Counted from the stretch's first letter, positions 35,501-49,189 are shown. The stretch is DNA of 64,000 nt from Larix kaempferi (GCA_027924585.1 BSBM01000964.1:3208001-3272000), one strand, 5' to 3'. Program-made: numbers and translations. Notes: a model not told the origin generated them from the sequence alone.

Positions 35501-36571
35501 TTATCTCTTATGGAATGATCTCGACTGACCAAATATGATATCCTTTAGTTGATTTGACAACTTTCATCATCTACCGTCAGATCTTCCCTCAGGTACTGAT
35601 CCTTGCCGTCCTTTTATCAGCGTCGTATTTCCTCAAAGCGGTGTCGCGAGGCTTCAGAGTAGTTTTCATTACCGCTTATCCCTCTTGTGACAAACCCTGG
35701 CACTAACACCTATCGGGTGGTTTCATTCATTGTGACCACTACCTCCTCTAACTATCATGCATCTTCCTTATGTGACGGTCATCATGTGCCATCGATCTAT
35801 TGCAGGACACTCTGAACCGTTCTTTTGTCATATTGCACTTACACTTTTCTGAACTCCAACCTTTAACCATAGTATCTTCATTAGCTCACCTTGGCTGTCC
35901 ACATGGCCAGCCACTTACCTTTCTGCCTGGGCGATATCGCATCCCTACGAGCTTCTTTTGCATACCTCCCTTTCCATTTGCGATACCTCATGCATACGAT
36001 ACATATCCTCCGGCATTCCCCATCACAACCACCCGTGCCCTTATTCCCCGTGCAACTTCGCCATGCAACCATCAACGACAGCCATTGATATCATCGTGCA
36101 TGTAATCAACGGTGGAAAATGGCATGGTCTCTAACAATTTTGATTTTTTCCTTTGGCCTATAGTCCCTTTTACCTCCTTTTGGTCTCATTTTTTGCATTT
36201 TCCTTTGGTTTTCCTATATTCAACACCCCCAAATCGATTTTTGTCATACCTTTAGCATTTAACTATAAAAATAAAGGGAACTTAGGCTTTATTCAGGGAG
36301 ATTTTGATATATCCCTATATTTCACATCCATATTTATGTTGTAAAAGCCAGGTGCTAACAGTATGCATTATTTACAATGGAATTTCAATATGAATAGAAT
36401 TCCAAGTTGTTAATAAGTCGAAGTTATATTTCAGGTGACGAAACTATGAATGGTATTTTCTATGTTCCATGGTATTTATATCTATTTTACATGTATTTTC
36501 ATACATGTTTATCCAGTGATATACCTGTCAAAATTTTGAAGAAAATTTATGTATTTTATCTGTATGTGCAG
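32513..36571. other. Unassigned region, possibly old LTR-element sequence
   Basis: No coding family is recognised. On the minus strand near 34095-34215 a short reading with an acidic stretch (EDEEPE before a stop) looks weakly protein-like but is preceded by a stop. The words TATAGG near 33732 and the sequence ending GGTGCTAACA at 36359 (TGTTAGCACC on the minus strand) resemble LTR landmarks. No paired copy was found, so no element is called. Confidence 0.35.
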
Positions 36572-36692
36572 GCATGGGCACGAAAAATATGACCTCTCAA
36601 GCAATGGATTGCATGCCATTAGACAACATTATAGGAAAGACTGTGGAGCAGATTGCCTTCGAAGGGATGATCGACGCAATTTCTAAGAGTGG
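36572..36692 (+). pseudogene. Possible exon of a PMI1-like (plastid movement impaired) gene
   Basis: 121 bp lie between a good acceptor (TGTATGTGCAG) and a donor (GTAAAC). The open reading contains MPLDNIIGKTVEQIAFEG, much like the conserved 'PLE(D/N)I.GKT.(Q/E)QIA.E' block of PMI1-type C2-domain proteins, which act in chloroplast and nuclear positioning. The match is from memory and short. It could be a real exon of a host gene with repeat-filled introns, or a stray fragment. The known family keeps this region in a long exon, which argues for caution. No other exon apart from the candidate at 37246 was found. Confidence 0.4.
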
Positions 36693-36831
36693 GTAAACAA
36701 ATTTGTGCAATATTTTTCTCCTCTTTCTTACGTCAATGGTGATGATCACACATTCAAAAGATGGATTTATCCTTTTTCAAGTATATTCAAAGATTTCCAT
36801 GTTACAATGTTTTTTCCAAGTTCACAAATTG

Positions 36832-36914
36832 TGCATGTAATTTACTTATAATTTATATTTTTCATATTAGTTTATGTAATTCACTTATAATTTATATTTT
36901 TCATATTAGTTTAT
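36832..36914. repeat. 39-bp tandem duplication
   Basis: GTAATTTACTTATAATTT and its continuation recur at 36876 with one or two changes, in AT-rich DNA after the possible exon. Confidence 0.9.
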
Positions 36915-39900
36915 ATCATTTTGATAGTTATATTTGATTTAGCTGTGATTCACTAATTTAAAAGTAGTGTTTTTTTATGTAAGAAAATTTCATATTACAC
37001 ACTCTCTCTTCTTCCGAACAAATCCATTTGTAGTAACAAGTCATATACATTTTGTATGAAAATTCCATAATCTTCTCCGAATGCTACTTAGTTCACATTT
37101 CTTTTTCTATACTCTAAGCTTTTAATGTAAGGAATTTTCTTTAATGTTAGCTTTTAAATTATGGAAAATTTATGAATCTTAGTTTAATATTCATTTCTTA
37201 CAATATCGAATATAATTTTTCTAACCGCGTCTCTATTTTCTATAGGCAATATAGATGCTACAGAGATGTGGTAAGAAAAAATAATAATAATTTGGTGATG
37301 TTGAGTTTACCTATTCTAATCTCTTTACAGTTTCCTAGTTAATCTTATTCGTTTTCTACATGTAAAAGTCCCTTAAGGTTTGAGCGTTTGAGTGAGTAGC
37401 TTTCATACAAAATGCAGTGCCCCTCCTTCGAAAAGGGCACTGAATTACACTCTTTATTTAATTTATTATGTAAACGAGTTAAATGAAATAAAAAATTTCA
37501 TGTTTATTTTATGACAATTATTTTGTCTATGTTCATAGTTTTTGTTCTCATCATAGTATTCTAGTGATTTCTACATGTAAAAATTTCATGAAAATATATT
37601 TATCTCTGCATGTAAATATTTCATAAAATATATATTCATCTCTACAATAAAATCTTGGGACTTTTCATAATAATCTATTCATTTCACATGATTTCTGCAC
37701 ATATTTAGGATATAAATAATTTTTAATTTAACTAAGTGCAACTGAGTAGAATACTTGGTTTTCCGTAGGTTGTAGTAGGATTTATGTAGATTCTGTAGAT
37801 CCACATAGCAACCAAAAATAATGTGTCCACCCTGTCGACCAGTTAATATCTTGTTGGCCCTAGGAAATCAATGGATTTCCTATCCCCCGAGCCCATAAAT
37901 TGATTATCTTGAGAGAAACTTCCGTTGTTCCAATTTCCTTGATCAATTGTGCAGTGCAACCATTCCTTTTCAAATCCCCTAAAAGAAAATCCAACCCCCT
38001 TCTCACCCATAAGTTCTTACATATATACCATTTCCTCCTCCATAAGCCTTCCACCTTACTCCACTGTCCCTATCCAATCCCTTGAAGCCCCCAAAACATT
38101 TACTCCTTTACTTGTTTATTCTTACAAGTTACATTAAAATATTATTTTATTATTTGTTCGCTTCTTAAGCAATCCAACTTCCTTCAAGTTAAATAAATTT
38201 GTTAGGTGAGTTGACTGCACATTTATTGTTAATTTCTTGGTAGGTTCAATAGGGTTCTTATGAGGCGGTGGGTTAATTACCCATCCACTCACCATCTCCA
38301 ATATTAAACAAGTTAAATAAAATATTAATTTAATATTTATGTTGTTGACCTTTCAAAATAAGAAGTGGTGGTTTGTTTAAATTATAAAATCCAAATTCTG
38401 TTCCGCTGTATCTCATGGCATTAATTTAATAAAATAACTTTTAATGAGTCTTATGTTAACTCCCTTGGCACATTTAATATGCAATATTCCATTTTCTTTT
38501 CATATTCAATGTTTCGGTCAATCTTTTTTATAATTAACTAACTTACTAATTAAACAATTCAAGTTATTCGCTTATGATCTTTGGTAATGGATAGACTATT
38601 ATTATTAATATTAGTTTAATAATAGTAATAATAATAACAACAATAATAACAACAACAACAACAACAGTAATATTAATATTAACACTAATTATTATTATTA
38701 TTAATGGTGAATAATAATAATAATAATAATAATAATAGCAACATTTATTTGTTCAATCGATAAGTAACCCAATATCAACATAGTACATTTGTATTAATAA
38801 ACGAGGTACCCTTAATGGGTTAATTATTCATGACTAACAGTTAAAGAGTACAATTCTCGAGTGTTAATGTGTATCTATGACACTTCACATTGACAATAAT
38901 TATCTTAATTGTTTATTAGAATGTTTACTTAGAATGACTAATTCACTTATTTTACACATTAAAAACTTAACCATTCATTACCTAAGTTGATTAATATATC
39001 CTTAACTGAGTTATGCATGACATTTTTATACCACTATTCAAGCAGGACAAGTATATTTTACACCTATACTATTGTACATGTCCAAGGTGTGCATGCATGG
39101 CCAGCGTATGCACAAGTCAAATATGCACTATAAACAAACACCATCCCCCATATGTATAGCGATGCAGAAAGACAAAGCATATATATATATAAATATAATT
39201 ACTTTAACATTCTCAGTTACTTAACAATTTATCCCTTTTATGATTTGATATCCTTATCTTTATGTTCTTATTAACTTAACTAGTTAATACAAAGATGGTT
39301 ACCTACTACGACTAACTCAGTATCAAGGAATACCCAACCCTCAACAGTACTAACTAACACATCCTCCCATCCTAACCTACGTTTGCATCCTCCCTATCCT
39401 TCCTTTGCTAGTAAAGAAGTGGATGTTGGCTTCGTTGACCTTACCACATATAAACCCGAGAGCGATAGCATCGGCTAAACAACGGACCTAACCTCTCCTA
39501 ACAGGAATCCGACCATTGTCATCACAACAACATGGGAAGTGTGTCTCAGCACAACCCTCCCACGAGCTCGTGTATCATAGAAACATAGGGTGGGAAATAC
39601 ATCCATCCCTCTCAACATACTAGGTTTATACCCTTATCAAATCACACTCTGTTGCTATCGAGATTTTCGGACTGTGTCATCGTATCATCACTTTTGGTTT
39701 CTAATGTTTACTACATAACAAGTTCTTATTCCACATATCATATCAAGTTCCCAGCTATCACATTGTCCCTCTGTCCTATGGGTTAGTATTTCGCAAAATA
39801 GACATTTATAACAAGGATTACCACTCGATCATCAATTGATCCATATCATCATCATTATTTCTTTTCACATACCAAATTTGAGTTCATCACAGGTACACAT

Positions 39901-40047
39901 GACATATAATGATTCACTCAATCACATCATAAGATGGTATCCATGTACCACATCATATATTTCACATTTTATCAATGAAAACATTTAAACATATACTGTC
40001 ATCATAAAAGAAAGGAATCTCATAATAATCACAACTTCGTAACTCCA
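36915..40047. other. AT-rich unassigned DNA with trinucleotide microsatellites
   Basis: 38597-38740 holds runs of (ATT)n, (AAC)n and (AAT)n, the last about 11 units. 39400-39640 is less AT-rich and looks like degraded LTR or leader sequence, without a partner. No gene is recognised. Confidence 0.55.
37246..37270 (+). pseudogene. Possible 25-bp exon following the PMI1-like exon
   Basis: A pyrimidine-rich acceptor (CTCTATTTTCTATAG) and a donor (GTAAGA) bracket 25 bp. Joined to the exon ending at 36692, they keep the reading frame open (codon split GG|G, then eight codons). There is no independent homology evidence, and short AG...GT intervals occur by chance. Confidence 0.2.
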
Positions 40048-40125
40048 TGAACATAGTATCATCGTAATCATAGTGACATCATAAACATAGTAACATCATA
40101 ATCATAGTGCCAGCATAACATCGTA
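40048..40125. repeat. Short-period repeat (about 18 bp)
   Basis: Imperfect repeats of ACATCATAATCATAGTG-like units run directly into the hairpin array. Confidence 0.6.
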
Positions 40126-40154
40126 TCAATGTAACATCCCGAGACATGGACTAC

Positions 40155-40770
40155 TTTATTACGTGTTGAGTGTAAGTTCTGGAGCACATGGATGAATTTT
40201 TATTATGTGTTGGGCATAAGCGCTAGAGCACATGGATGACTGTTATTATGTGTTGGGAATAAGCCCTAGAGAACATGGATGACTTTTATTTTGTGTTGGG
40301 AATAACCCTGGAGCATGTGGATTACTTTATTATGTGTTGAGCGTAAGCTCTGGAGCACATAGATGAATTTTTAGTATTTGTTGGGCATAAGCCCTAGAGC
40401 ACATGGATTAATTTATTGTGTGTTGAGCGTAAGCTATGGAGCACATGGATAACATTTATTTTTAATTAATTAAGTGTTGGGCATAATCCCTGGAGCACAT
40501 GGAATATTATATAGGTGTTGAGCATAATCTCTGGAGCACCTAGACCTTGATCATTGTCTCTAGGTGTGGCTTTTATGACACCTAGTCTAGTGTTGAGCAG
40601 AATCTCTAGAATAGCAGTAGAGTAACTCTACTTAAAAAGTGTTGAGCATAAGCTCTGAATAGCACTAGAGTTACTTCACTCAAATTTGTTGAGCCTAAAA
40701 ACTCTGAATAGCACTAAAACTCATCCTATTACTAATGTTGAGCCAAAAAATCTGGAGCATTAGTAATCAT
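40155..40770. repeat. Tandem array of about 13 potential hairpin units
   Basis: Units of 40-60 bp share a core GTTG(A/G)GCATAAGC(T/C)CTGGAGCA. The core has an inner GAGC-ATAA-GCTC inverted repeat. It is flanked by arms that are usually complementary: ATGTG...CACAT in several units, TAGGTG...CACCTA near 40512-40542, AGTG...CACT near 40638-40666, and a perfect 10-bp pair ATTACTAATG...CATTAGTAAT near 40728-40767. The first eight or nine units (to about 40545) are regular at about 43 bp and the last four are more spread. No coding potential is seen. The array could be part of an LTR or leader of an unrecognised element. Confidence 0.75.
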
Positions 40771-41041
40771 ATTTTCTATTATTTAAATGAATTATCTTTT
40801 CTTTATTTTAAAGACTGACTGGTATTGCCACTGAAAGAGGGATCAAGCATCCAAGTTATTAGAATGACTGAATAGTTGACAAACTAAATCAACTAGATGA
40901 TAGGATAATTAAAAGAAATCCTATGTTAAAATAATTGAGAGTTCAAACTTAAAATATATATTTCATTATTAAAAGATAAATAACTGAGATTTCAAATATA
41001 GATATATAATTCATTGTTAAAAGATAAATAGCTAAGAGTTC

Positions 41042-41074
<33 letters not shown>

Positions 41075-44000
41075 TAATTAACTAGTAGTTAAAAGTCAAT
41101 GTTTTATTAAAAGATAAAATAAAGACACTGAGATTTTTAATAGTTAAATAGAGATAAGATGAAAACAAATTGTCAAGTAACTGAACTAAGAGATCTAAAA
41201 TTCAAAACTCCAGGATCCTTCTCCGCATTGAAATACGTATAAATAGGACGGTACAAGAGAAAAGTGTATCGAAAAGAAGATTGGAAGAATCCAAGTAATA
41301 GATCCTTGAGTACGAATTGAGTCATGTTATCACATATATAGTAGTCGGGCTACCATACACTATTTTTCTGATTCTAGTACACTTTTCAGCCAGTTCCCTT
41401 ACATTGAGATGCTGAGATGAGCATCTATTATGGATCAAGATTATATTATGGACATCAGTTGTATTACCCATGCCATGACTGAGTTTCAGGACACTCAGAG
41501 AGATGACCAATGTAGCCATTTAGCCATTTATACAGAGCAGTTAGTATTTTCCACAATTGCAACAACAGTTTCAGAGGACAGATGTTTGTTCAAATTATGT
41601 GCATTCAGGTATATGAATCAGCAGGTATATTCTTGTGTTATGGTTATATTGCTTTTATATTCATTCTTGTAGCATGTCTTAGCATTTAGTATCATGATCT
41701 GGCGATCATATAGATATGTGGACTTGGTTGTATCTTTATATATATTATATTGTCCCCACTCAAACTTAAAAGTTCACTATCCATACTCATTGGTTTTACC
41801 CTCCCTAGCGAGAGAAGAGGTGATCATTCCCACCATACTTTGGCTTGCTAGTGCTGGTCTCATTATTCACTGTCTTCATCCATCCATTACCTCCTAGTTT
41901 GTTTATCACCCTGACTTACTACTTGAATAGTGGCATGGAGCACCTTCCCCCACTTTAGCCTCTGTGTTGGATAAGCTTCCCTGTTTCTTATGTCTCGGCT
42001 CTGATTTGGTGCTAGAACTTTCCTTTGGTAAGTTGGATTGTAGTACTAAATCATTTTGGTTGGTTGTCTCGATGTTTGGCACTGCTACGAAGTACCCCTA
42101 GTCACTTAAGGTGTGTTGGCTAAAACTTAAAGCTCTTGTACTACTTATGGAAACTTATGTGAATTCACCCATGGAAATTGTAAACTCTAGAATGTGTTTC
42201 TCAACACACGTGAGTGAAAGGCAAGAGCAATGAAAAGCTATATATACTCCTTGAAGAGTATAAGAAAGGTCCAAAAAAAGCAATGGTTCTTAAACTCTAT
42301 ATCTAAACGATTGTTGACCTTATGTATATGTATGAACATGCCCTGGATGTAAGCTACAATTAGTTGTGCTTCTTAGCACACCTGAGATCTGAAGGGTTAT
42401 GTAGGCAAAAAAGGCCATAAAGTGAAATCAATGGATCCTAATGAACTTGGAACATCTTTAAAAGTAGACATGATGCCTAAGTTGAATAAACGCTCTTTAA
42501 ACAACTTACCCATTTGTGAGACATTGCCATCCCTCGTGTTACTGCTTGTTCAACATATGCTAGAGTGTGTATTTCCTTTCCATTTTCAAAATGTCACAAT
42601 GTCAAGTCAGTAGTCATCCATTAGCCTAGCCTTTTAATTTTTATCCCTCACCCTTCACTAGCAAATTGATCACAACTATGAAGTGAGTATGGTCTTGAAA
42701 GTCTAGTCTGAGTCATAGTAAATATTAAAAACTCTTTATATTTGGTTTTAGATTGCGAGTAAATGATTACTTCTTGTTATAATTATTATTTGAATGAATC
42801 GTACAGCATGTTTTAACCTTTCACACTTGCAACAATTTTGATCATAGCCTGAGTTATATTATTGGTCATGTTGACTTGGTCAAACCTAGTTTGACCAAAA
42901 GTCAACCACAAGACATGAGGTGGAAGACCTCAGATAATGTAGAGATATGATATACGGTCTAGTACAGGTCACCAGATGGTTCTATGCAGTGGTTTCAGTC
43001 TTATGATGATGATTTGTACTTTTCAGCACTTGTACAGATAATTATTGTTTAGTTTGTCAAATATATTGGATTATTTATATGATCATGCAGAGATCCATAG
43101 GGTGCATGAATACACACCTTAGATGGATTTGGGCTGTCTGAGTCCAATGAGATAGTCTGTTTTCAGTTCCGGGCAGTTACAATGATGATTGGCCTCAGTT
43201 GGCTGTCCTAGTGCAGTTTTGGCCTGTCAGAGCAGAGGTTGGACTTAACTGGTTTTCGTAGGGCGTTGTGCATGGAGGGGGTGGTCCAGCCACTTGTTAT
43301 TACCATATTACGGCCCTCCTAGAGATACTGGTGGGCTCACCTTGACAGCACAGGCACTCCAGGAGGCAGTTTGGGCAGTTTCACACTTCCCAAGGCAGAT
43401 TAAAAATGGTAAAAATGGCTAGTGAAGGATTCGATTTGGGATACTGAGGCAAGGGATTGGCATGGGATGAGTCTTGATGATGAGTGGGATGTCTTCCACA
43501 CCTTCTATAGCAGTTTCAGCTTTCAGTGGGGCCTACACTCATCTCTCCGACACTTTTATTGGTTTTCTGGAGCCTCCTAAGGCTCACGACTTTCCCAAAG
43601 AGGCATGATTTGGTGTCTAGCTTGGTTATTTTATGCTATTGTGCCATGGGGACACAATAGGGAGGAAAGTCATGACCCCCTAGACCCACCATGAGCTAGA
43701 TCTTATGTTTTATCATTGACATTTGGTGGGACCCCCTCTCCTAGGGCGATTTGGTGCATTGATGTATTATATTCTTGTATTGATCCATGTACTTTTATTT
43801 TGAGATCATCTAAACCATTGTTTAGATCACTTTGATCTTTTAATCTTAGCCATCCATTTTAAAGGTGGTTAGGGTTTTGGTGTCTCTCCATCCTATTTAA
43901 AGGAGAGAGCTCCTCATTGTAAAGGGACTTTTGTGTCTAGATTATTAGAATAGAAAATTATTATTGCATCTAGTTGTTGTGTTGTGGTGGATGCTTTTGG

Positions 44001-45573
44001 AGTTCGACTTTTTGTTCTTCCTTTGCATTGGGTTATTGGACATTATATTGCTATCATTTTGTTCCATGTATTTTTCATTTACAGGGTGAGGCCGAATTGC
44101 TTCAAGGAGGTCACATTGGTAGGGGAGACTCTCCTTGCCTCTTCTTTGGGGTCTCTTCGTTAGTAACATGGAATGTTACTATCTTAGTACCTTCTACTTC
44201 ATGTTGCTATTTCTATTTGCTTGTATTTCCTCCATTCTTGATCTCACTGATTGAAACGACTTTCCTTGGTTTGACAGGAATAGGAGGGCGCACGTGTGGA
44301 CTAGGGCATCATATCGGGGCAAGAGAAATCAAAGATCTCTCATTTGATCTCTGCGGGAACAGTCCTCAACAACATGGAAACCTCATCCATCACTTAAGTA
44401 TGATCTCAAGGTAAGTTTCTCATTCCATTGATCTATCCATTTGTCTAAGTAATTTAAGACCCTCATTTAAAATCAACAAAAATTCTAAGAAAAATTCTAT
44501 TGATCAAATCCCTTGGTCAATTGGCAAATCCTTTCCGGGTATTGTAGATCGGGCACATTGTGAAGTGGGTTCTCAAAAACGTCTTACTTGGGTGACTTCA
44601 TAGGCCCAAACCCCAAGGCACTGATCTCTCCAAGCCCTCATGACTTTCCTGGGTTGTCCAATTTCCCTGTTGGTTGATCCCTGTTTGGTTGCTTGCACAA
44701 TTAGGCATTGTCATATCCCTTCATCAAGCATAGCTAGAAAGACTTAACTGCCATATCTATATTTTGGGACACTTTCCCTATTTTAAGGGTCGCGTTTCCC
44801 AAGAGAGTTGATTTTGACCATTTTGAACTAACTTTGAATGCTGGAATCATACATAATTATAGATTCACTATGTGTTATCTTTCCCTATCATTTCACACAT
44901 TTCCTAAGTCTCCACATTGGTCCTAATTAATTCTAAGGTTGCATACCTGTCACCCTACGTACTTCACTTGATTGATTTGATATGGTGATTGGGCTGATCT
45001 CTCCTATCGGGAGTAGATCTGGGTCTACCCCTTGCTATCTTGGCTTTGATACCTAAAGCGAAGAGTGCCTTGGTTGGAGTGACAACCATCCTCTTGGGAA
45101 CTAGGGCTCTCTTTGTTCACCACTTTAGTTTCCTATCCCCTCTACCATCCACCCTGGATCCATCTGTAGGGGAAACTACAAGATTGGTGATAACAAGTCC
45201 TTAGTAAGAAAGATAACAACATATTTTCCTAGGCATTCTCGTCTCCTTGCATGCTCGATTAGGCTCAGGGATGATCTGTCAAATGAACCAGGAATGGTCC
45301 AAGATCTACGGTTGGGAGGAACCTGGCAGTTCCCAAGTTAGTCTGATAAATTAAGAAAGGACTAAAAAGTATTTTAATATTTTATGATAAACTAGTGTTG
45401 TAGTCTACATTGATCTCGTCTATACTTTCTATCTTATGAGGATCATGTAGGTAGTATTTTATTTTATTATTTCTGAAGAAACTATTGTCAAAATCTAAAT
45501 ACAATTTGTTTGATAACATTCATGCATGATTCCATTATGTAAATTTTATTATTAGAATGCATATTTTTATATC
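40771..45573. other. Unassigned DNA, partly LTR-like
   Basis: 41045-41066 is a (TA)n run. 43860-43930 contains a TATA-like CCTATTTAAAGGAG followed by CTCATTGTAAAGGG, reminiscent of an LTR promoter on the plus strand, but no paired copy was found. No protein family is recognised in the open frames of this stretch. Confidence 0.4.
42870..42906. promoter_or_regulatory. Palindromic W-box pair
   Basis: GTTGACTTGGTCAAAC, a 3-bp centre and GTTTGACCAAAAGTCAAC form an inverted repeat with a 2-base bulge. Each arm carries TTGAC(T) cores, the binding site of plant WRKY factors. Regulatory use is only an inference. Confidence 0.4.
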
Positions 45574-45614
45574 TTTTATTTTGGATATGGTCATTTTATT
45601 TTGGATATGGTCAT
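45574..45614. repeat. 20-bp tandem duplication
   Basis: Two perfect copies of TTTTATTTTGGATATGGTCA overlap at a 20-bp period. Confidence 0.95.
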
Positions 45615-48283
45615 TGACATATATCTAGGATTATCACAAACCCTATCTGCACACCCCAAACTAGCTTACTCATTATATAATTTAAATTATACATCAAACT
45701 GATAAATTCCTATACATAAGGAAGACATCGAAATTTCCTTAACAAAACTCTGTTATTTCCCAATAAAACATATTTAGCATATTTAGAATTTTAAACGCTA
45801 CCCTTCCAAACCAAATCCCAACAAAACCCTCGGTTCAGAATTCAACATGCCCAGTCCTTAGAATACTACAAGAAGAACACGATTTTCAAGATTGAGCAAA
45901 GCCAAATCTCAGTTTGAAAATTTAAAGAAATTAACGTTACTACAAACTGAAGGTCTGAGTATTTCCAACCAAACACATTTCCAACCATCACATTGAAACA
46001 AATATCTTACTGAAGTCGTGATCAACTTAGGGATTTCCTGAAAGCAAAGAATATCGAATTACATACTACTTTACCCAAGTTTATAATTCAACCAACCATG
46101 GATCAAATCCCGTGATAGATTCGCTTCTAGCAAAGTTTCTCTATTGCCATAGACCAGCCCTGCTCTGATAGGAGAAAAAGCTAGTGAAGGAAATTGACCG
46201 TAGGAAAATGCTAGGGAAGTAAATTGACCGTAGGAAATGCCCATTTAAACCAAACTCCAGAACCATAGTATTTCCAGCCAAAACATCACACTCAGGAACA
46301 AAATACCCATATTAAAATGTAAAACAACAGAGAGCCTACAATATGACGAGAAAGCAGAGTATTACATTTCAACCAAGAACAAAGTAAACATCCACTACAC
46401 TAGAAATCCAAACGTAGTATAGAAACAAAGAACCAAAACATTTCTTCAGACCCGAGGGCAAGAAGAGATTCGTTTCTCTTTTTACAGTCTTACACAATAA
46501 ACATACGTAAATCAGAAAGGGGCAACAAACCCTGGGATAAAAGTCACATTGTATTTCTGATCAAGAAGAGTCCTTCTAGAGAGTAAGGAATACTCTGTAA
46601 AAACGCCAACATAAACACCCAAACCCTTGTCACTCCACAGAGGCGAAAACCATAATCCCATTTTCCATACAACCCAGCTAAAGCACAGTAGAGCCACTCC
46701 TCCACTAGAGAAAAAAAAGACTTCAGAGAGCACGAGCTTACAGTGGAACAAAGCTCTTCCTGGAACATGCAGTATAGCTCCAAGCACTCAGCCTCCTGTA
46801 CCTACATCAACACCAGTAAGGAAACTCCTTAGATACGATCAAATTAATATAGGGTAACAAAAATACAGTAGCAATAACAGACGATCTTTCTCAAAACATT
46901 ACCTCAGCATTAACGATGGCAACTCAAGCCAGCGAATGTGACCCCCATCAAACCAAGCGAATGCAGAAGGGAATAAAACACGATTTTCTTAAACATCACC
47001 TGAGTTATAAATGATGGCCCTCTCAACGAGTAAAAGCGAACTCCATCAAACAAACAAGCAATTGTCATACCTCATTACTAGGGTCTCTAAAGAAAGTGCA
47101 GAGGGGAAGCCCTTGGCTTCCCGCTCCTCCAAACCAAAGCACTGCGACTTGGAGAACTCCACAAAGGAACCCTACCACATTGAAGTGACCAAAAACGCCT
47201 GAGCCTACGTGGACACCAGATAATCGTTCCCATCAGATGGGCATCCATTAATGCTTCACCCACCTCCAAAGACCAGCGCTTCACTAAATTCAAACCTTCG
47301 CTTAGTATGAGTTATAGTATAGTTATTTAGCATAGAAGTGTAGGGTTTATCACATAGGAATATCGTGGAATATGTAGGGTTTATCACATAGAAACACCAT
47401 GGTATTTATTTACCAGCCCCCATTAGGACCCCCGTAAACTTATAGAAAGCACAAACGCCAATCTTACCTCTTTGCTTAGCATTTAGAACCTGTGAAGAGT
47501 TAAACAAACACAATGCAATATCTTTCACAACTAAGTAAGCTAGGCTCATCCACGATCAAGGTTTCCATCTCACCATAACAAAAAAAGAGACATGCGATAT
47601 CCAAACACATCTTAAACAAACCAGTCATAAAGTCATCAATAACCACTAACAACGAAATAGGTTTAGAATTATTACAAACAACCAACAAGGAAATACAAAG
47701 GACCAGATTACTTCTGACAAGAAAGACATCCATGATAGGCAGTTAGTAAACTAGTAGAATCCCCCTATTCACTTCTCAGTTCTGAAGTTAATTTAAAGAA
47801 CCATTGTGACTTTTAAGAATGGAAAAAGACCCATACAAATTTTTTTTTAGAGTGTGTTTTAGAGACATTACAATCAATGTTTAGCGGGGTTCATAATGTC
47901 GTAAATAAAGTTTATTAAGTCTAATTGAGTCCAATAAATAATAAGAAAATAAAGTATAGTAACTTAGTCAAAATATGGGGCATTACAGATTGATTATCGA
48001 TCCATGATTTTACATCATAATGACAAAAATGGAATCGATCCACCTAATAAAACATAGATCTATACTCTGCATTCAACAACGATAAATCTCGGAAGTAATT
48101 TCATGTCATCGCTATACATAATTGACTTTTAAACATCGCGATAAATAATATTAAACTTGTCAATAACCTGTATAATACACAAAGGTTTTGTCTTTATAAA
48201 TAATTCGATTGAATATTTATTTTGACTTCAATTCTTATGCATATACATATGTGTACTCATAAACATAGTCGCGGCAATGTCAT
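45615..48283. other. Unassigned DNA
   Basis: There is no recognised gene. 46500-47300 is richer in GC and has several short open frames on both strands (for example 46512-46787 minus) without family resemblance. Confidence 0.4.
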
Positions 48284-48550
48284 CACCACAGTGACAAAAT
48301 ACAAAGGTAAAGTCTAAGCGTTACATTTGATAACTGATGCAGAGTTTGCTATTGTTAAAGCAATTTAATGTTGAGCCCGCAAGCACATACTTTTATTAAG
48401 ATTTGAACAAGGACTAGTGCACTGACTCTGAACCCGCACCACCGTGACGAACTACAAAAGTAAAGTGTAGGCGTTACGTTTGATACTGATGCAGAGTTCG
48501 CTACTGTTTAAAATAGTTTAACGCCGATCCCGAAAGCACACACTTTTTTT
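48284..48550. repeat. Spaced direct duplication of about 112 bp
   Basis: 48284-48394 and 48437-48550 share GTGAC(A/G)AA, ACAAA(G/A)GTAAAGT, GCGTTAC(A/G)TTTGATA, CTGATGCAGAGTT and CCCG(C/A)AAGCACA in the same order, about 153 bp apart. They are diverged and non-coding. Confidence 0.85.
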
Positions 48551-49189
48551 TACAGTCGATGCGATCTACAGAACCACCATACATACGTTTTCTCTATAAT
48601 TCACTTACGAAGCAACTTGATACCACATCTACAACTAAAATTTAACCTGAATTACGTATTTGCATAACGAAATTAAACCATTAGAATTGAGAGAGCGCAG
48701 GAATGGCTCTTTACTTAGATCTATAATATAACAGTTAGATCTATAATATAGCAGTTAAAAATACATTCCACCTTCGATTTTGTTGATTGACTGAACATTT
48801 TATTATATCTGTTTTTAAATTAAAATGACACCATAAGTCTGTAATCACTCAATTAACAAGTTGGAAAAATGCATTCGATTCATACAAGTTTAACATTATG
48901 CGGAATGCTAAATTCGATTACCCTGTACCTGGGTGAACGATCCACAGTACCAAATCAAAAGAAAAATGATATATCCTAAGCGATAGAAGAAACAAAACGA
49001 CGAGCCCTGGAAGAATGAAACGTACCTAAATTCGGTATAAAAATACCATGTTACTATAATTTTCTTTATAGATATGAGATATCACTCATTGTTTTAATCC
49101 AATATAAACAAAAACCATGAAAAACAAACCTCCCACCGATGATGGATCCGTAGTGGACATATAATCCTTAATACTTTCAGTAGTTGAAA

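Noticed and set aside
38597-38740. Possible coding run of Asn/Asn-Thr repeats
   Set aside because: It is a plain trinucleotide microsatellite without a start, flanks or frame on either side.
40155-40770. CRISPR-like array
   Set aside because: The repeats are imperfect, the spacers are not unique, and the context is eukaryotic; it is a hairpin minisatellite.
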